DNA of 64,000 nt from Plasmopara viticola (lineage: Eukaryota > Oomycota > Peronosporomycetes > Peronosporales > Peronosporaceae), in the NCBI GenBank assembly GCA_001695595.3, contig MBPM02000085.1, positions 186,001 to 250,000 of the forward strand, read 5' to 3'. Below are positions 18,073 to 27,339 of this stretch, one piece after another (position 1 is the stretch's first letter; every line of letters begins with the position of its first letter). A program made the translations under genes and the position numbers. The notes beneath the pieces were generated by a model that saw only the letters and a list, made by a program, of their open reading frames with translations, was not told the origin of the DNA and did not search any database.

Positions 18073-19408
18073 TGTCCGTCATCTCGAAGCGTGACTTGAG
18101 ACTGTCTTTAGTTTTCGCGATGAGCTTGGCCGAGCTGCCAGTGATGAGAACATCGTCCACATAAACCAGTAGCAATATGCAATGGCCGTCGACATTCTTG
18201 ATATAGAGGCACGGGTCGAAAGCAGAAACACAGAAACCAATGGAGCGTACGAACTCATCAAAGGTCTCGTTCCAAACTCGGGATGCTTGTTTTAGGCCGT
18301 AAATTGCTTTCAACAGTTCCAAGCAATCGAAATTACCTTCGATCTCCACTCCCTCTGGTACCACACAGTGAACAACTTCTTTCATCACACCGTAGAAAAA
18401 TGCCGTAACAACATCAAGCTGGTCAAGGGGCCATCCAAGATACTTTGTCAAGCTGATCACCATACGCAGTGTGACGTACTTGACCACGGGCGAAAACGTT
18501 TCAGTGCAGTCAATGCCGTATTGCTGCTTGAATTTTTTTGCGACGAGACGCGCCTTATACTTTTCAATTGATCCGTCGGCTTTGCGCTTGATCTCGAAAG
18601 CCCACTTAGTTCCAATAGCATGTTGTCCTGCTGGAAGTTTGGCCGCTCGAATTACATTGCGAATTCGCATTGAATCCAATTCAGCACGCACCGCTTTTCG
18701 CCAATGTACTTGATCTGGTCCGCTAACTGCATCTTGAAAACTTGAAGGTTCTGAAAGGTCGGTAGCTTCGACTGCATTAGCGCTTGCATGCCAAAAATCG
18801 CGTGACACCGAATGATCGTTTGTGTCGCTCTTTCCTTCTTCACTTTCTTGATTACCGGTCATGCGCTCGACCGATCTGCGTTTGGCTCGTCGCTCATCAA
18901 GACTTTTAGGCGCACTTGATTCCTCAAATCCATTCTCGTGATACTCGTAGCGTGGAAGAGCTGAATCATTGTTTGTGTCACACGCGCCTGATCGGTTCTT
19001 GCGCTTTCCGGACGACTTGAAATTCATTCGGTAAACTGGGTCATTGTCATCGATGGTAAGCGGATCAAGACTAATGTCATCGTCATCACTGTCAGGAGCT
19101 GGTGGCCACATAGACGCGAAGCCAAGTCTTGATTCATCAAAATTGACGTCGCGACTGACAATAATTTGTCCTGCCTCAATGTCAAAAATCCGATAAGCCT
19201 TCGATGACTCTTGATAGCCCATAAATTTGCCGGCGCGAGCTTTTGGATCCCGCTTGAGTCGCTTTTCGTTTGGTGTGAGTGTAAATGTTCGGCAGCCGAA
19301 TACACGCAGGTGCTTTACACTTGGCTTGGACTTGTACACAATTTCAAACGGGGCTCTGCTTGCAATCTTGGGTGAAGGCAGTCCATTCTTGATATAAATT
19401 GCCGTCAT
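18029..19408 (-). CDS. C6 integrase C-terminus, connection and RT (459 aa)
   Basis: MTAIYIKNGLPSPKIASR, VFGCRTFTLTPNEKRLKRD, a long acidic linker, then RT with [56 protein letters not shown] and the active site LLVYVDDVLITGSS. It ends by a frameshift after DSGKSAFVFG. All RT catalytic motifs are still present. Confidence 0.9.
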   Translation of the reverse strand: MTAIYIKNGLPSPKIASRAPFEIVYKSKPSVKHLRVFGCRTFTLTPNEKRLKRDPKARAGKFMGYQESSKAYRIFDIEAGQIIVSRDVNFDESRLGFASMWPPAPDSDDDDISLDPLTIDDNDPVYRMNFKSSGKRKNRSGACDTNNDSALPRYEYHENGFEESSAPKSLDERRAKRRSVERMTGNQESEEGKSDTNDHSVSRDFWHASANAVEATDLSEPSSFQDAVSGPDQVHWRKAVRAELDSMRIRNVIRAAKLPAGQHAIGTKWAFEIKRKADGSIEKYKARLVAKKFKQQYGIDCTETFSPVVKYVTLRMVISLTKYLGWPLDQLDVVTAFFYGVMKEVVHCVVPEGVEIEGNFDCLELLKAIYGLKQASRVWNETFDEFVRSIGFCVSAFDPCLYIKNVDGHCILLLVYVDDVLITGSSAKLIAKTKDSLKSRFEMTDSGKSAFVFGYRTCG

Positions 19409-19420
19409 TGCCGCTTCACC

Positions 19421-19669
19421 CTAAAAGCACTTGTCAAGTTTTGCATAATGCAGTAAAGCGCGACCAATCGTAACGATAGTTCTGATGGCCCGCTCAGCTG
19501 TCCCATTTGCTTGATGCGCGTATGGAACCGTGACTTGCTGATCAATACCTTGATCGCCATAGAAGATCTTGAGCGAATTTGTTGCGAATTCTCGCGCTCC
19601 ATCATGTCTCACAAAATGACTTGCTTGCCGAATTGCGTTTGAGCCTTGAGGATGTAGCTTGTGAGACAT
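19421..19669 (-). CDS. C6 integrase core, second half
   Basis: [20 protein letters not shown] (second Asp) and [19 protein letters not shown] (Glu). It ends at TAG (19421-19423) after LDKCF, exactly where relatives encode Trp before GEAAMTAIY. C3 has TGA at the same codon. Confidence 0.87.
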   Translation of the reverse strand: MSHKLHPQGSNAIRQASHFVRHDGAREFATNSLKIFYGDQGIDQQVTVPYAHQANGTAERAIRTIVTIGRALLHYAKLDKCF

Positions 19670-20118
19670 TCTTCGGATTCAGATTTGGCACCTAAGCAAA
19701 AGCCCTTCATGCATCCCTTGGCTTCGTCGACAATGAGGAGCAAGTACCTGCTTCCACCCAAAGAGTCTTGTTCCATGGAACCACATATGTCGAAGTGGAG
19801 AAGCTTAAATCTGTCATATTGACGCTTGTCTTGAGTGCTAGGTAATGGTTTTTGAACCATCTTCCCTACTTGACATCCTTGACACATGCCTTGATCACTT
19901 GAACCCAGTGGCACATTTGCGTCCTTGATCATTCCGCCATTCACCATCTTGCGAAGCACGTCGATTGGAGCGTGACCCATTCTTGCATGCAGATTGGTGT
20001 TTTGACCTCGTACCGCCGAATTTGCTAAATACTGGGGAGTACGAAGCCAGTAGAGATCATCCACAGGTCTGCTGTAGCCACAACTTGGTTTGAGACTTTG
20101 CGCGCAAAGTCCATGCAT
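19609..20118 (-). CDS. C6 pre-integrase finger and integrase core, first half
   Basis: [54 protein letters not shown], then [20 protein letters not shown] (first Asp) and [17 protein letters not shown]. It ends by frameshift near 19620, before FVRHDG. HHCC residues are visible except that the first His region is partly in the preceding broken stretch. Confidence 0.87.
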   Translation of the reverse strand: MHGLCAQSLKPSCGYSRPVDDLYWLRTPQYLANSAVRGQNTNLHARMGHAPIDVLRKMVNGGMIKDANVPLGSSDQGMCQGCQVGKMVQKPLPSTQDKRQYDRFKLLHFDICGSMEQDSLGGSRYLLLIVDEAKGCMKGFCLGAKSESEECLTSYILKAQTQFGKQVIL

Positions 20119-20185
20119 GGGCCATCAAACACCACCTGAAACTTGCCACTCTTGTTGATCTGTGGCCCCGAAAGCAAATTCTTGT

Positions 20186-21259
20186 TCATCGCTGGCACGA
20201 ACAAAACGTCCTTGATTTCAATGTCGGATTAAATACCATCGGGCAAGACCACGCGCTCAATGATGGTCTCAACACCCTTGATTGCAGTTTTGTTTCCGTC
20301 AGCGACCGAGAGTTCGCCAGAGTTGTGCTCTTCGAGTCTTGCAAACTTGTCCTTGTTGTTGCATATATGATGCGTTGCACCACTGTCAATTGCCCATTTT
20401 TCAGGCACATTATTCGTTGTTGAAAGTCCACACTCCAGCGAGACCGCAAACGCAACACGGTCGTAGTCGTATTGTTCACTGGGTCTATAGTGAACATTGT
20501 TTGCTCCGCGTCCACGAGCTTGGCCGCCGCGTCGAGCATTTCGATTCTCATCCTTCTGCTTGGTCCAGCATCGCTCCGCCGAATGCCCCAATTTTCCGCA
20601 GTATGCGCACTGCCGATATTCTCGCTCCGTGTAGCCTTTGCCACTTCCTCAGTCTTAACTGTCGTAGTTTTCGACCCTTGACGATTAATTTGCTCGTTTG
20701 TCAGCACTTTAATCACATCCTGAGTCCTCAACTCTGCATTGCTAATCTCCAAGTTGAGCACAACATTCTCATAGCTCTTGGGTATGCTTCGCAAAAGGCA
20801 GATTGCAACGTCTTCGTCCTCCATTTTCGCGCCGATCTTTGCGCTGATATTGAGGACTTCATTGCAGTGATGCAAGATATTTCCACCTTCGGTCATCTCC
20901 ATGCTGAAGAGTTGTCGCTTCAAGTAGATGCGACCAGCCTTTTGCGAACCGCCGTACAGCGTCTTAATACGCGCCCACGCAACCCACGCTTCCTCGCAGT
21001 CGTCAACGACGTGATGATAGTCCGCATCCATATGGAGCAGCATCAGTCCAAAAGCAATGTTGCTTGTCCTGACATATTCGTCCGAGGCACGAGGGTCAAC
21101 AAACATCGAAGTCACCTCGCGGTTGACAACATGCCACACGGCCTTGGTAGGAAACACGCCACACATGTAGCGGTTCCACGTCGCATAGTTGTCGCCGTTG
21201 AATTTGTCGATTGCGACCTTGGCCGAGACGTCATACACCGAGGTCATGGTTGGGCTCAT
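20186..21259 (-). CDS. C6 gag (family III), frameshifted before the zinc knuckle
   Basis: Starts in the primer site (21259). [52 protein letters not shown] and [15 protein letters not shown] to [20 protein letters not shown] are genuine gag, to about 20625. Beyond that a missing base puts the [14 protein letters not shown] knuckle into another frame, so the C-terminal 140 residues read here are spurious. The same deletion is in C5. Confidence 0.88.
   Translation of the reverse strand: MSPTMTSVYDVSAKVAIDKFNGDNYATWNRYMCGVFPTKAVWHVVNREVTSMFVDPRASDEYVRTSNIAFGLMLLHMDADYHHVVDDCEEAWVAWARIKTLYGGSQKAGRIYLKRQLFSMEMTEGGNILHHCNEVLNISAKIGAKMEDEDVAICLLRSIPKSYENVVLNLEISNAELRTQDVIKVLTNEQINRQGSKTTTVKTEEVAKATRSENIGSAHTAENWGIRRSDAGPSRRMRIEMLDAAAKLVDAEQTMFTIDPVNNTTTTVLRLRSRWSVDFQQRIMCLKNGQLTVVQRIIYATTRTSLQDSKSTTLANSRSLTETKLQSRVLRPSLSAWSCPMVFNPTLKSRTFCSCQR
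20229..20591 (-). CDS. C6 gag C-terminus and protease
   Basis: [12 protein letters not shown], then [15 protein letters not shown] and the protease [37 protein letters not shown]. It ends at TAA (20229-20231) after LPDGI, an in-frame nonsense change: the codons after it ([20 protein letters not shown]) continue the conserved protein. Confidence 0.87.
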   Translation of the reverse strand: MGHSAERCWTKQKDENRNARRGGQARGRGANNVHYRPSEQYDYDRVAFAVSLECGLSTTNNVPEKWAIDSGATHHICNNKDKFARLEEHNSGELSVADGNKTAIKGVETIIERVVLPDGI

Positions 21260-21263
21260 AACC

Positions 21264-21624
21264 CTTTAGAAAGGTGAGCGGAGCGAAGGCAAAGAGTTGA
21301 GGCGTGTTGTGAAGAGTCTGCGCGAGGGAGAACCGAGCGAAGACACTTGTGAGGAAGAAAGTAGATTTCAAAGTGAGTGTATTCATTTGGTCCTTAGTTC
21401 ACAATTCTTTGCTATATCTAAGCCATTCATTTATCTAAGCCAATCAGAAGAACTTACCATTCAAGTGCAATCATCTTCCCATCCTGGCGCAGTCATCTTG
21501 AGTGCGCCTGTCCATGTGGCTATCCATGACGCTATCGTTGTTTCTTTGAACCGTCGGACAGCCGCTCGTATTGGACAGCCTCGGAAACCGGAATATAACT
21601 GAGGATAACCGGTAACCTTCAATA
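21264..21624 (-). repeat. C6 5' LTR (family III)
   Basis: 361 bp, 22 bp longer than its partner; it carries extra GCGCAATCATCTT-type sequence. Its inner end is CTAAAG instead of CTAACA. Confidence 0.88.
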
Positions 21625-21668
21625 CCGTAAAGACGTCTCAGGAACCGGGTCTCAAGCTTACCAAGGTC

Positions 21669-22361
21669 ATGTGCGAAGGAGGTTGCAAGCATCACGAAAG
21701 CATGCCAAATGTTCCCTACCGGAATGCGGTCGGCTGTTTGATGTGTTTGATGGTCGGCACGCGCCCGGATCTTGCAGCAGCCGTTGGGACACTAAGTCAA
21801 TTCGCGGCGGACCCGTGCCCTACTCATTGGCAGGCGCTCAAAAAGAGTATTTTGATATGTACAAGGTGCATAGACTCATGGCATCGTGTTTCGAGCGGAC
21901 AGCAACAGAAGGCTTCAAGGCTATTCGGATGCGGACTGGGCTGGGGACGTTGGTTCAAGATGGAGTACAAGCGGATATGCATTCATGATGAACGGCGGAT
22001 GCATTTGCTGGCGAAGCAAGAAACAGCGAACAGTTGCGTTGTCATCAACCAAGGCAGAATACATGGCTCTTCCGAAGCTACCCAAGAAGCAGTTTGGCTC
22101 AATTTCTTTCTGTGCAAAATCGGTGAAATGGCTCTTGATGAAGCGGTCAAGATATTCGAAGATAACCAAGGATCGATTGCGTTGGCCAAGAATCCGGTGT
22201 TCCACCAGCGTACCAAGCATATCGACATACGCTATCGCTTTGTTCGCAAAAAGGTTGAAGACGGTCAAGTAACGCTTGAGTACATTTCAACATCGTACAT
22301 GCTGGCCGACCTCATGACCAGGTCGATTCCTGCATCACAATTTGCTATACTTCGAAGCTGA
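21669..22361 (+). CDS. C7 RNase H, with a frame-shifted centre
   Basis: MCEGGCKHHESMPNVPYRNA, VGTRPDLAAAVGTLSQFAAD, then a stretch of wrong-frame residues (about 21850-22050), then SEATQEAVWLNFFLCKIGEM, KIFEDNQGSIALAKNPVFHQ and HIDIRYRFVRKKVEDGQ. Two opposite frame changes enclose the block with DADWAGD and STSGYAF, which is readable in the other frame. TGA (22359-22361) ends it just before the usual LGIQ. Confidence 0.87.
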   Translation: MCEGGCKHHESMPNVPYRNAVGCLMCLMVGTRPDLAAAVGTLSQFAADPCPTHWQALKKSILICTRCIDSWHRVSSGQQQKASRLFGCGLGWGRWFKMEYKRICIHDERRMHLLAKQETANSCVVINQGRIHGSSEATQEAVWLNFFLCKIGEMALDEAVKIFEDNQGSIALAKNPVFHQRTKHIDIRYRFVRKKVEDGQVTLEYISTSYMLADLMTRSIPASQFAILRS

Positions 22362-22410
22362 CTTGGCATACAAGCGTCAAGAGCTGCCGAGTCGAGTGGG
22401 AGATGCGACG

Positions 22411-22543
22411 CCTCGATCAGCAGTGTTGTACCGGTAAGCTACCGGTACTGATACCAGTTAACGTTGCGACCAAGGTCATGGATAGGCGGGTGTACAGGCG
22501 CACGCAAGATGATTGCGCCCGGATGGGAAGATGATTGCGCCCG
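22411..22543 (+). repeat. C7 3' LTR, left part (family I)
   Basis: Follows the polypurine tract GAGTGGGAG but the first bases are lost or changed (ATGCGACGCCTCG). It ends GATTGCGCCCG at the C8 insertion. The other half is 27134-27263, ending ACCTTTTTCA. Confidence 0.85.
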
Positions 22544-22805
22544 TGTTAACTGTCTGAGGCCGGAAGGTAAGGGAGGCTAAAGAAACGAAGTGGAGGGTCG
22601 TTTGCGTTGAAGCGAAGACACTTGACTGAGAGGAAGTAAATTTGGAAGTGATTGATTTATTGGGGCTTTAATTCCTACCACTCGTAACACTCATTCTACA
22701 TAACGTAATTACCTTAAACCGTAAAAGTAAAAAGTATGTTGAACCGCGATTCGGATTGGACCGGTTTGGGTTGTGTACGTTACCTGAAACCCATAACCCT
22801 CAACA
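22544..22805 (-). repeat. C8 3' LTR (family IV)
   Basis: 262 bp on the minus strand starting TGTTGAGGGTTATGGG and ending CAGTTAACA. It includes CCCAATAAATCAATC, a possible polyadenylation region. Confidence 0.93.
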
Positions 22806-22812
22806 CGCCCCC

Positions 22813-23373
22813 TCAATGCGAATCGGCTTGTATGCCAAGGGCCGCTGTCATGATCTTGTGGCGCGGTCCTGGTAAGCCTTTTGTCATAATGTCCGCCAGC
22901 ATGTTTTCGGTCTCGCAATATTCACGATGTATTTCGCCACGCTTGACTTTGTCGCGAATGTGGTGGTACTTGATGTCGATATGTTTGGCTCGGCCGTGAT
23001 TGACAGGATTCCTGGTCATCTTGAGGCAAGACTGGTTGTCATCAAGAATCTTGAGCTCCGGTCCAGGCTCACCTGCCGCATCCAGAATCTTGCACAGCAA
23101 GCGATGAACCCACTTACCTTTTTGAATCGCTAAGCCTAGAGCAATGTACTCAGCTTCGCTGGTTGACAATAAAACGCTTGACTGCTTTTTACTTTTCCAG
23201 CTTACCGGAGCCCTCATCAGTATAAAAGCGAATCCAGAAGTCGACTTGCGGTCGGTGTGATCACTTGCCCAATCAGCGTCCGAGTATCCACAAAAATTGA
23301 CTTTGTTGCCGGGCTGAAAGCAGATTCCATGAGACCTTGCAGATAGCGAAATATACGCTTGATAGCAGTCCAA
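22813..23373 (-). CDS. C8 RNase H
   Basis: After a short wrong-frame start: GICFQPGNKVNFCGYSDADW, ASDHTDRKSTSGFAFILM, KKQSSVLLSTSEAEYIALG, LDDNQSCLKMTRNPVNHG and HIDIKYHHIRDKVKRGE, ending MLADIMTKGLPGPRH and GIQADSH. The stop overlaps the polypurine tract. Confidence 0.9.
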   Translation of the reverse strand: MDCYQAYISLSARSHGICFQPGNKVNFCGYSDADWASDHTDRKSTSGFAFILMRAPVSWKSKKQSSVLLSTSEAEYIALGLAIQKGKWVHRLLCKILDAAGEPGPELKILDDNQSCLKMTRNPVNHGRAKHIDIKYHHIRDKVKRGEIHREYCETENMLADIMTKGLPGPRHKIMTAALGIQADSH

Positions 23374-24023
23374 TGCTCAATCTGTGTATTTTTCATAAAC
23401 CTTGATACGTAGCCAACTGCAAACGCAACGTCCGGCCGCGTCGCTGTCGTCAGATGCATTAGAGCTCCGACCGCTTCTCGAAATTGCGCGTTAACCTTGG
23501 TTGGAGAGTCGCTTGGCGTGAGTTTTGTGCTTATGTCTGTTGGACTTATAACTGGCTTGCAATCATCCATACCGAATCGCTTGAGAATGTCGTTGATGTA
23601 TCGCCGTTGACACATTGTAACACTGCCGTTGTCATTGTCTACAAGCCCAATGCCCAGGACGAACGCGCACTTGCCACTATCGGTCATCTCAAAGCGATTC
23701 TTTAAGGTAATTTTCGTATCCACAATCAATGCTGTTGAACTCCCGGTAATCATAACATCATCGACATATACCAGAAGTAACGCGCAGCCGTTGCTCGAGA
23801 CCTTGATGAAACGGCACGGACCGAAGGCTGAAACTTGATATCCAATCGAGCACACAAACTCATCAAAAGTCTCATTCCATACGCGAGAAGCTTGTTCCAG
23901 ACCATAAATTGCCTTGTCGAGTACAAGACAGTCAGATTCTTTGTCAAGTTCAATTCCTTCTGGTGAAGTGCAGTAAACAACTTCCTTCATCCTTCCATAC
24001 AGAAAAGCTGTCACAACGTCCAA
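23217..24023 (-). CDS. C8 reverse transcriptase
   Basis: MDVVTAFLYGRMKEVVYCTS, AIYGLEQASRVWNETFDEFV, the catalytic LLVYVDDVMITGSST, GNGSVTMCQ-like segment, INDILKRFGMDDC and GALMHLTTATRPDVAFAVGY. A frameshift near 23340 makes the last 30 residues spurious; the true continuation is the RNase H frame. The RT N-terminus lies at 24045-24275 (GTKWVLEIKRKANGS) in another frame. Confidence 0.9.
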   Translation of the reverse strand: MDVVTAFLYGRMKEVVYCTSPEGIELDKESDCLVLDKAIYGLEQASRVWNETFDEFVCSIGYQVSAFGPCRFIKVSSNGCALLLVYVDDVMITGSSTALIVDTKITLKNRFEMTDSGKCAFVLGIGLVDNDNGSVTMCQRRYINDILKRFGMDDCKPVISPTDISTKLTPSDSPTKVNAQFREAVGALMHLTTATRPDVAFAVGYVSRFMKNTQIEHWTAIKRIFRYLQGLMESAFSPATKSIFVDTRTLIGQVITPTASRLLDSLLY

Positions 24024-24305
24024 TTGATCAAGTGGCCACTCAAACTACTTCGTCAAAGCAATCACCATCTGTAACGTCACGTACTTGACCACAGGCGAAA
24101 ACGTTTTTGTATAGTCGATTTCGTATTTTTGTCGAAAAGCCTTTGCCACGAGTCTAGCCTTGTATTTCTCAATTGAGCCGTTGGCCTTTCGCTTGATCTC
24201 AAGAACCCACTTAGTTCCGATAGTTTGAAGTCCTGGTGGCAACTTTGCAGCTCGAAAGACTTGACGAAGCCGCATTAAATCAAGTTCCGCACGAGTGGCT
24301 TTGCG

Positions 24306-24662
24306 CTAATGAAGCTGATCGGGTCCACTTATAGCTTCTTGATAAGTGGTGGGCTTTGATAAGTCGTAAGCTTCGACAGCGTTTACACTCGCACGCCAGA
24401 ATGTCGGTGAAGTTGAGTCTATGTTTTCGTCTTCGGAAGCCTGTGATTCTTGGTTAGTGCTAGATCCTGTTTGCATACGAGACTGTCGCTTGGTTCGACG
24501 TGAGTCCATTTCTTCAGGAGCACTTGTTTCATCCAGTCCTGCTTCACGATACTCGGGACTTGAAGCTCTTTCTAATTGACGCTGCTTGCGCTTACCTGTT
24601 TGCTTGAAGTTCGTCGTGTATGTGAAGCCGTCGTCTTCTATTTTGAGTGAGTCGAAGTCCAT
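24306..24662 (-). CDS. C8 connection region
   Basis: Acidic, low-complexity linker between integrase and RT: TTNFKQTGKRKQRQ, DETSAPEEMDSRRTKRQ, FWRASVNAVEAYDLSKPTTY, ending GPDQLH-stop where relatives continue WRKA (TAG for TGG near 24306). Confidence 0.82.
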   Translation of the reverse strand: MDFDSLKIEDDGFTYTTNFKQTGKRKQRQLERASSPEYREAGLDETSAPEEMDSRRTKRQSRMQTGSSTNQESQASEDENIDSTSPTFWRASVNAVEAYDLSKPTTYQEAISGPDQLH

Positions 24663-24796
24663 GTTTGCTTCCTCAATATCGTCAAAAATGTTGACGTCCT
24701 AAATCACCAAAACTTGATTCATCAAACTTTACGTCCCGACTGATCACTATTTGCTGATTTTGAATGTCGTAGACTCGATATACTTTGGAGACTTCT

Positions 24797-25114
24797 TCAT
24801 AGCCCACAAACACACCAACTCGGGACTTGGGGTCTCAATTGAGCCCTCTTTTCTTTCGGAGTCAAAACGTAGGCCCGACACCCAAAGACACGCATATGTC
24901 GAACGCTTGGCTTGAGCTTGTGAATGATCTCGAACGGAGTCTTGTTTCTGATTTTTGGTGACGCAAGGAGGTTCTTGATGTATATTGCAGTCATAGCGGC
25001 CTCTCCCCCAAATTTCTTGTCCAGTTTAACGTGATGCAGTATGCTGCGTCCAATAGTCACAATCGTCCTTATTGCACGCTCAGCTGTTCCGTTGGTCTGA
25101 TGCGCATAAGGCAC
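24797..25114 (-). CDS. C8 integrase C-terminus
   Basis: [20 protein letters not shown] (catalytic Glu), LDKKFGGEAAMTAIYIKN and HMRVFGCRAYVLTPKEKRAQ. The conserved Trp before GEAAM is Gly here. It ends in a frameshift near 24840. Confidence 0.86.
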   Translation of the reverse strand: MPYAHQTNGTAERAIRTIVTIGRSILHHVKLDKKFGGEAAMTAIYIKNLLASPKIRNKTPFEIIHKLKPSVRHMRVFGCRAYVLTPKEKRAQLRPQVPSWCVCGL

Positions 25115-25156
25115 TGTTACCTGCTGCTCGATACCCTCCTTCTCGTAAAAAACTTT

Positions 25157-25567
25157 TCACGAGTTGGTTGCAATTTCACGAGCCCCGTCATGACGTACGA
25201 ACTTGACTTTCTTTCCAAATTGTGTCTGAACCTTCAGAATGTAAGTCTTGATTGCATCTACGCTGTCCGATCTGACTCGCAAGCAGAAACCCTTCATACA
25301 TCCACTGGTCTCATCCACAATTAGTAGGAGATACTTGCTTCCCCCAAGTGATACTTGCTCCATTGGGCCGCAGATACCAAAGTGGAGAAGCTCAAAGGAG
25401 GCAAACTGACGCTCGTCCGGATTACTTGGAAACGGTTTCTGGACTATCTTGCCCTCTTGGCACCCGCGACAAATGTTCGGCAAAGTTGACATTGATGCAT
25501 CACAAACGTCTTTAATCATCCCACCAGCAATCATTTTTCGGAGCACATCACTAGGCGCGTGACCCAA
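25157..25567 (-). CDS. C8 pre-integrase finger and integrase core
   Basis: MGHAPSDVLRKMIAGGMIKD, CRGCQEGKIVQKPFPSNPDE, HFGICGPMEQVSLGGSKYLL and [14 protein letters not shown]. The first catalytic Asp is Gly (HFGICGP where relatives have HFDICGP), a point change that would itself kill the integrase. A missing base gives TGA after ATNS. Confidence 0.87.
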   Translation of the reverse strand: MGHAPSDVLRKMIAGGMIKDVCDASMSTLPNICRGCQEGKIVQKPFPSNPDERQFASFELLHFGICGPMEQVSLGGSKYLLLIVDETSGCMKGFCLRVRSDSVDAIKTYILKVQTQFGKKVKFVRHDGAREIATNS

Positions 25568-25677
25568 CCGTGCATGCAGGTCAATCTTGTTATTGATTCA
25601 GTCATATTAGCTGATGGCCGTAAGGTCCGTAGCCAGTAAAGACCGTCGACTAGGTCGGCTGTTGCCACTATCCCTTT

Positions 25678-26499
25678 CTAGTTCTTCGACTCAATGTCCA
25701 TGCGGGCAGCGTCAAATACCACTTGGAAGCAACCGCTTTTGTTGATCTGCGGGACAGAGAGCAGGTTCTTGCTCATCTTTGGAACGTAAAGCGCATCTTT
25801 GATTTCAATGTCGCGTATGTCATCATTGGGTAGCACCACCCGCTCAAAAATGGTTCCCACACCCATAATTGCAGTTTTGCTTCCATCTGCTACCGCAAGT
25901 TCGCCACAATTTTGTTCATCGAGAGTCCGAAACTTGGACTTGTTGTAGCAAATGTGGTGCGTGGCACCACTGTCAATGGCCCACATGCCTGGCATATCTT
26001 TGCCCGAAGACAGCTCGCATTCCAATGATACTGCAAATGCGATCCGATCGTAATCGTTGTCGCTGTACCGAAACTGTACATTACTTGCTCCGCGTCCACG
26101 ATTTTGTACGCCGCGTCGAGCTCCTCGATTGTCATCCTTTTGCTTGGTCCAGCATCGTTCCATCGTATGCCCCAATTTACCACAATATGTGCATTGGCGG
26201 GACTCTCTTTCGGCACTGAACGCCTTGGCTGCGTCTTCAGTTTTCACCGCTGGAGTCCTCTCACCTTGTCGCTTGATGTGCTCATTTGTCAGCACCTTCA
26301 CAACGTCTTGCGTCCGCAATTCTGCACTGCTCATCTCCAAGTTAAGCACGACGTTCTCGTAGCCTTTTGGCAGACTTCGAAGCAGACAAGTCGCGACGTC
26401 CTCATCCTCCATCTTGGCACCGATACTGCTTAGCTTGGCGCTGATGTTGAGAACCTCATTGCAGTGATGCAGGACGTTGCCGCCTTCCGCCATTTCCAT
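25678..26499 (-). CDS. C8 gag C-terminal half and protease (274 aa)
   Basis: [20 protein letters not shown], knuckle [14 protein letters not shown], then the protease [34 protein letters not shown] and [20 protein letters not shown]. It ends at TAG after IESKN; the downstream codons (VATADLVDGLYWLRT) remain recognisable. Confidence 0.9.
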   Translation of the reverse strand: MEMAEGGNVLHHCNEVLNISAKLSSIGAKMEDEDVATCLLRSLPKGYENVVLNLEMSSAELRTQDVVKVLTNEHIKRQGERTPAVKTEDAAKAFSAERESRQCTYCGKLGHTMERCWTKQKDDNRGARRGVQNRGRGASNVQFRYSDNDYDRIAFAVSLECELSSGKDMPGMWAIDSGATHHICYNKSKFRTLDEQNCGELAVADGSKTAIMGVGTIFERVVLPNDDIRDIEIKDALYVPKMSKNLLSVPQINKSGCFQVVFDAARMDIESKN

Positions 26500-26843
26500 G
26501 CTGAAAGTTGGCGCTTCAGGTAAATGCGATCAGTCTTTTGTGACCCGCCGTAAAGTGTTTTGCTACGGATACAGGCAGTATAGGCTTCTTCGCAGTTGTC
26601 GACTACATGATGATAGTTCGCGTCCATGTGTAGTAGCATCAAGTCGAACGCAATGTTGCTGGCTCTGACGTACTCATCGCTGGCGCGAGCATCAGTGAAT
26701 GTCGGCGTGACCTCCCAATTAACCACGTGCCACACCGACTTGGTGAGAAACACGCCGCGCAAGTATCGGCACCACGTAGCGTAGTTATCCCCGTTGAATT
26801 TGTCGACAAGTACTTTTGACGAAACATCTTGCGTGGAGGACAT
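26430..26843 (-). CDS. C8 gag N-terminus
   Basis: [32 protein letters not shown] and [13 protein letters not shown], genuine up to KRQL near 26505, where a missing base shifts the frame. I use the ATG at 26843: the ATG in the primer site (26859) is out of frame here because the leader has one extra base relative to C3. Confidence 0.85.
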   Translation of the reverse strand: MSSTQDVSSKVLVDKFNGDNYATWCRYLRGVFLTKSVWHVVNWEVTPTFTDARASDEYVRASNIAFDLMLLHMDANYHHVVDNCEEAYTACIRSKTLYGGSQKTDRIYLKRQLSAWKWRKAATSCITAMRFSTSAPS

Positions 26844-26863
26844 GGTACGTTGGGCTCATAACC

Positions 26864-27128
26864 TGTTAATTGTCTGAGGCCGGAAGGTAAGGGAGGCTGA
26901 AGAAACGAAGTGAAGGGTCGTTTGCGTTGAAGCGAACACACTTGACTGAGAGGAAGTAAATTTGGAGGTGGTTGATTTATTGGGGTTTTTAAATTCCTAC
27001 CACTCGTAACACTAATTCTACATAACGTAATTACCTTAAACCGTAAAAAGTAAAAACTATGTTGAACCGCGGTTCGGATTGGATAGGGTTGGGTTGTGTA
27101 CTTTACCTGAAGCCCATAACCCTCAATA
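26864..27128 (-). repeat. C8 5' LTR (family IV)
   Basis: 265 bp. The outer end is CAATA instead of CAACA (plus-strand view), followed by GCCCG. A homopolymer and a few substitutions separate it from the 3' LTR. Confidence 0.92.
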
Positions 27129-27339
27129 GCCCGGATGGGAAGTCATTCTGATTGACTTAGATAAATCATTGGCTTAGAGGTAGCATGTAGTTGCGAACTA
27201 AGGACCTATAAATATATTCACTTTGCATTCTACCAACAAGTGCTCACTTCGACCTTTTTCATTACTCGCAAGTAACAACGATAAGCTGCTAATCACGACT
27301 TAGAAAGCACTCAGCGAGCGATTCGAAATGACGGATCTT

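Larger units (their letters stand above)
16855..21624 (-). mobile_element. C6: family III copia element, in tandem with C5
   Basis: LTRs 16855-17193 and 21264-21624 with a complete but broken gag-pol between. The left LTR is directly followed by the primer site and gag of C5, so two internal regions share one LTR (LTR-C6-LTR-C5). Such tandems usually arise by recombination between LTRs of related copies. On the right it abuts C7 RNase H at 21625. The first five bases there, ccgta, have no partner in view. Confidence 0.9.
22544..27128 (-). mobile_element. C8: family IV copia element with GCCCG target duplication
   Basis: 4585 bp with LTRs 22544-22805 (3') and 26864-27128 (5'), flanked by GCCCG at 22539-22543 and 27129-27133. 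It sits in a 22-bp repeat of the C7 LTR. All domains are present in order but broken: frameshift near 26503, TAG at 25678, frameshifts near 25157 and 24840, further breaks in the connection and RT, and a shift near 23340. Confidence 0.95.
21625..27263 (+). mobile_element. C7: family I RNase H and 3' LTR, split by C8
   Basis: Plus-strand family I fragment that begins in the RT/RNase H linker exactly at the C6 LTR edge. It continues through RNase H to 22410, then has a family I LTR in two parts (22411-22543 and 27134-27263) around C8. The 5' part of C7 should lie left of the window. Confidence 0.87.

Noticed and set aside
20282..21277. A 331-codon plus-strand open frame (and a similar one at 15996-16868)
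   Set aside because: Both are exact antisense shadows of family III gag in C6 and C5, which explains why they resemble each other.
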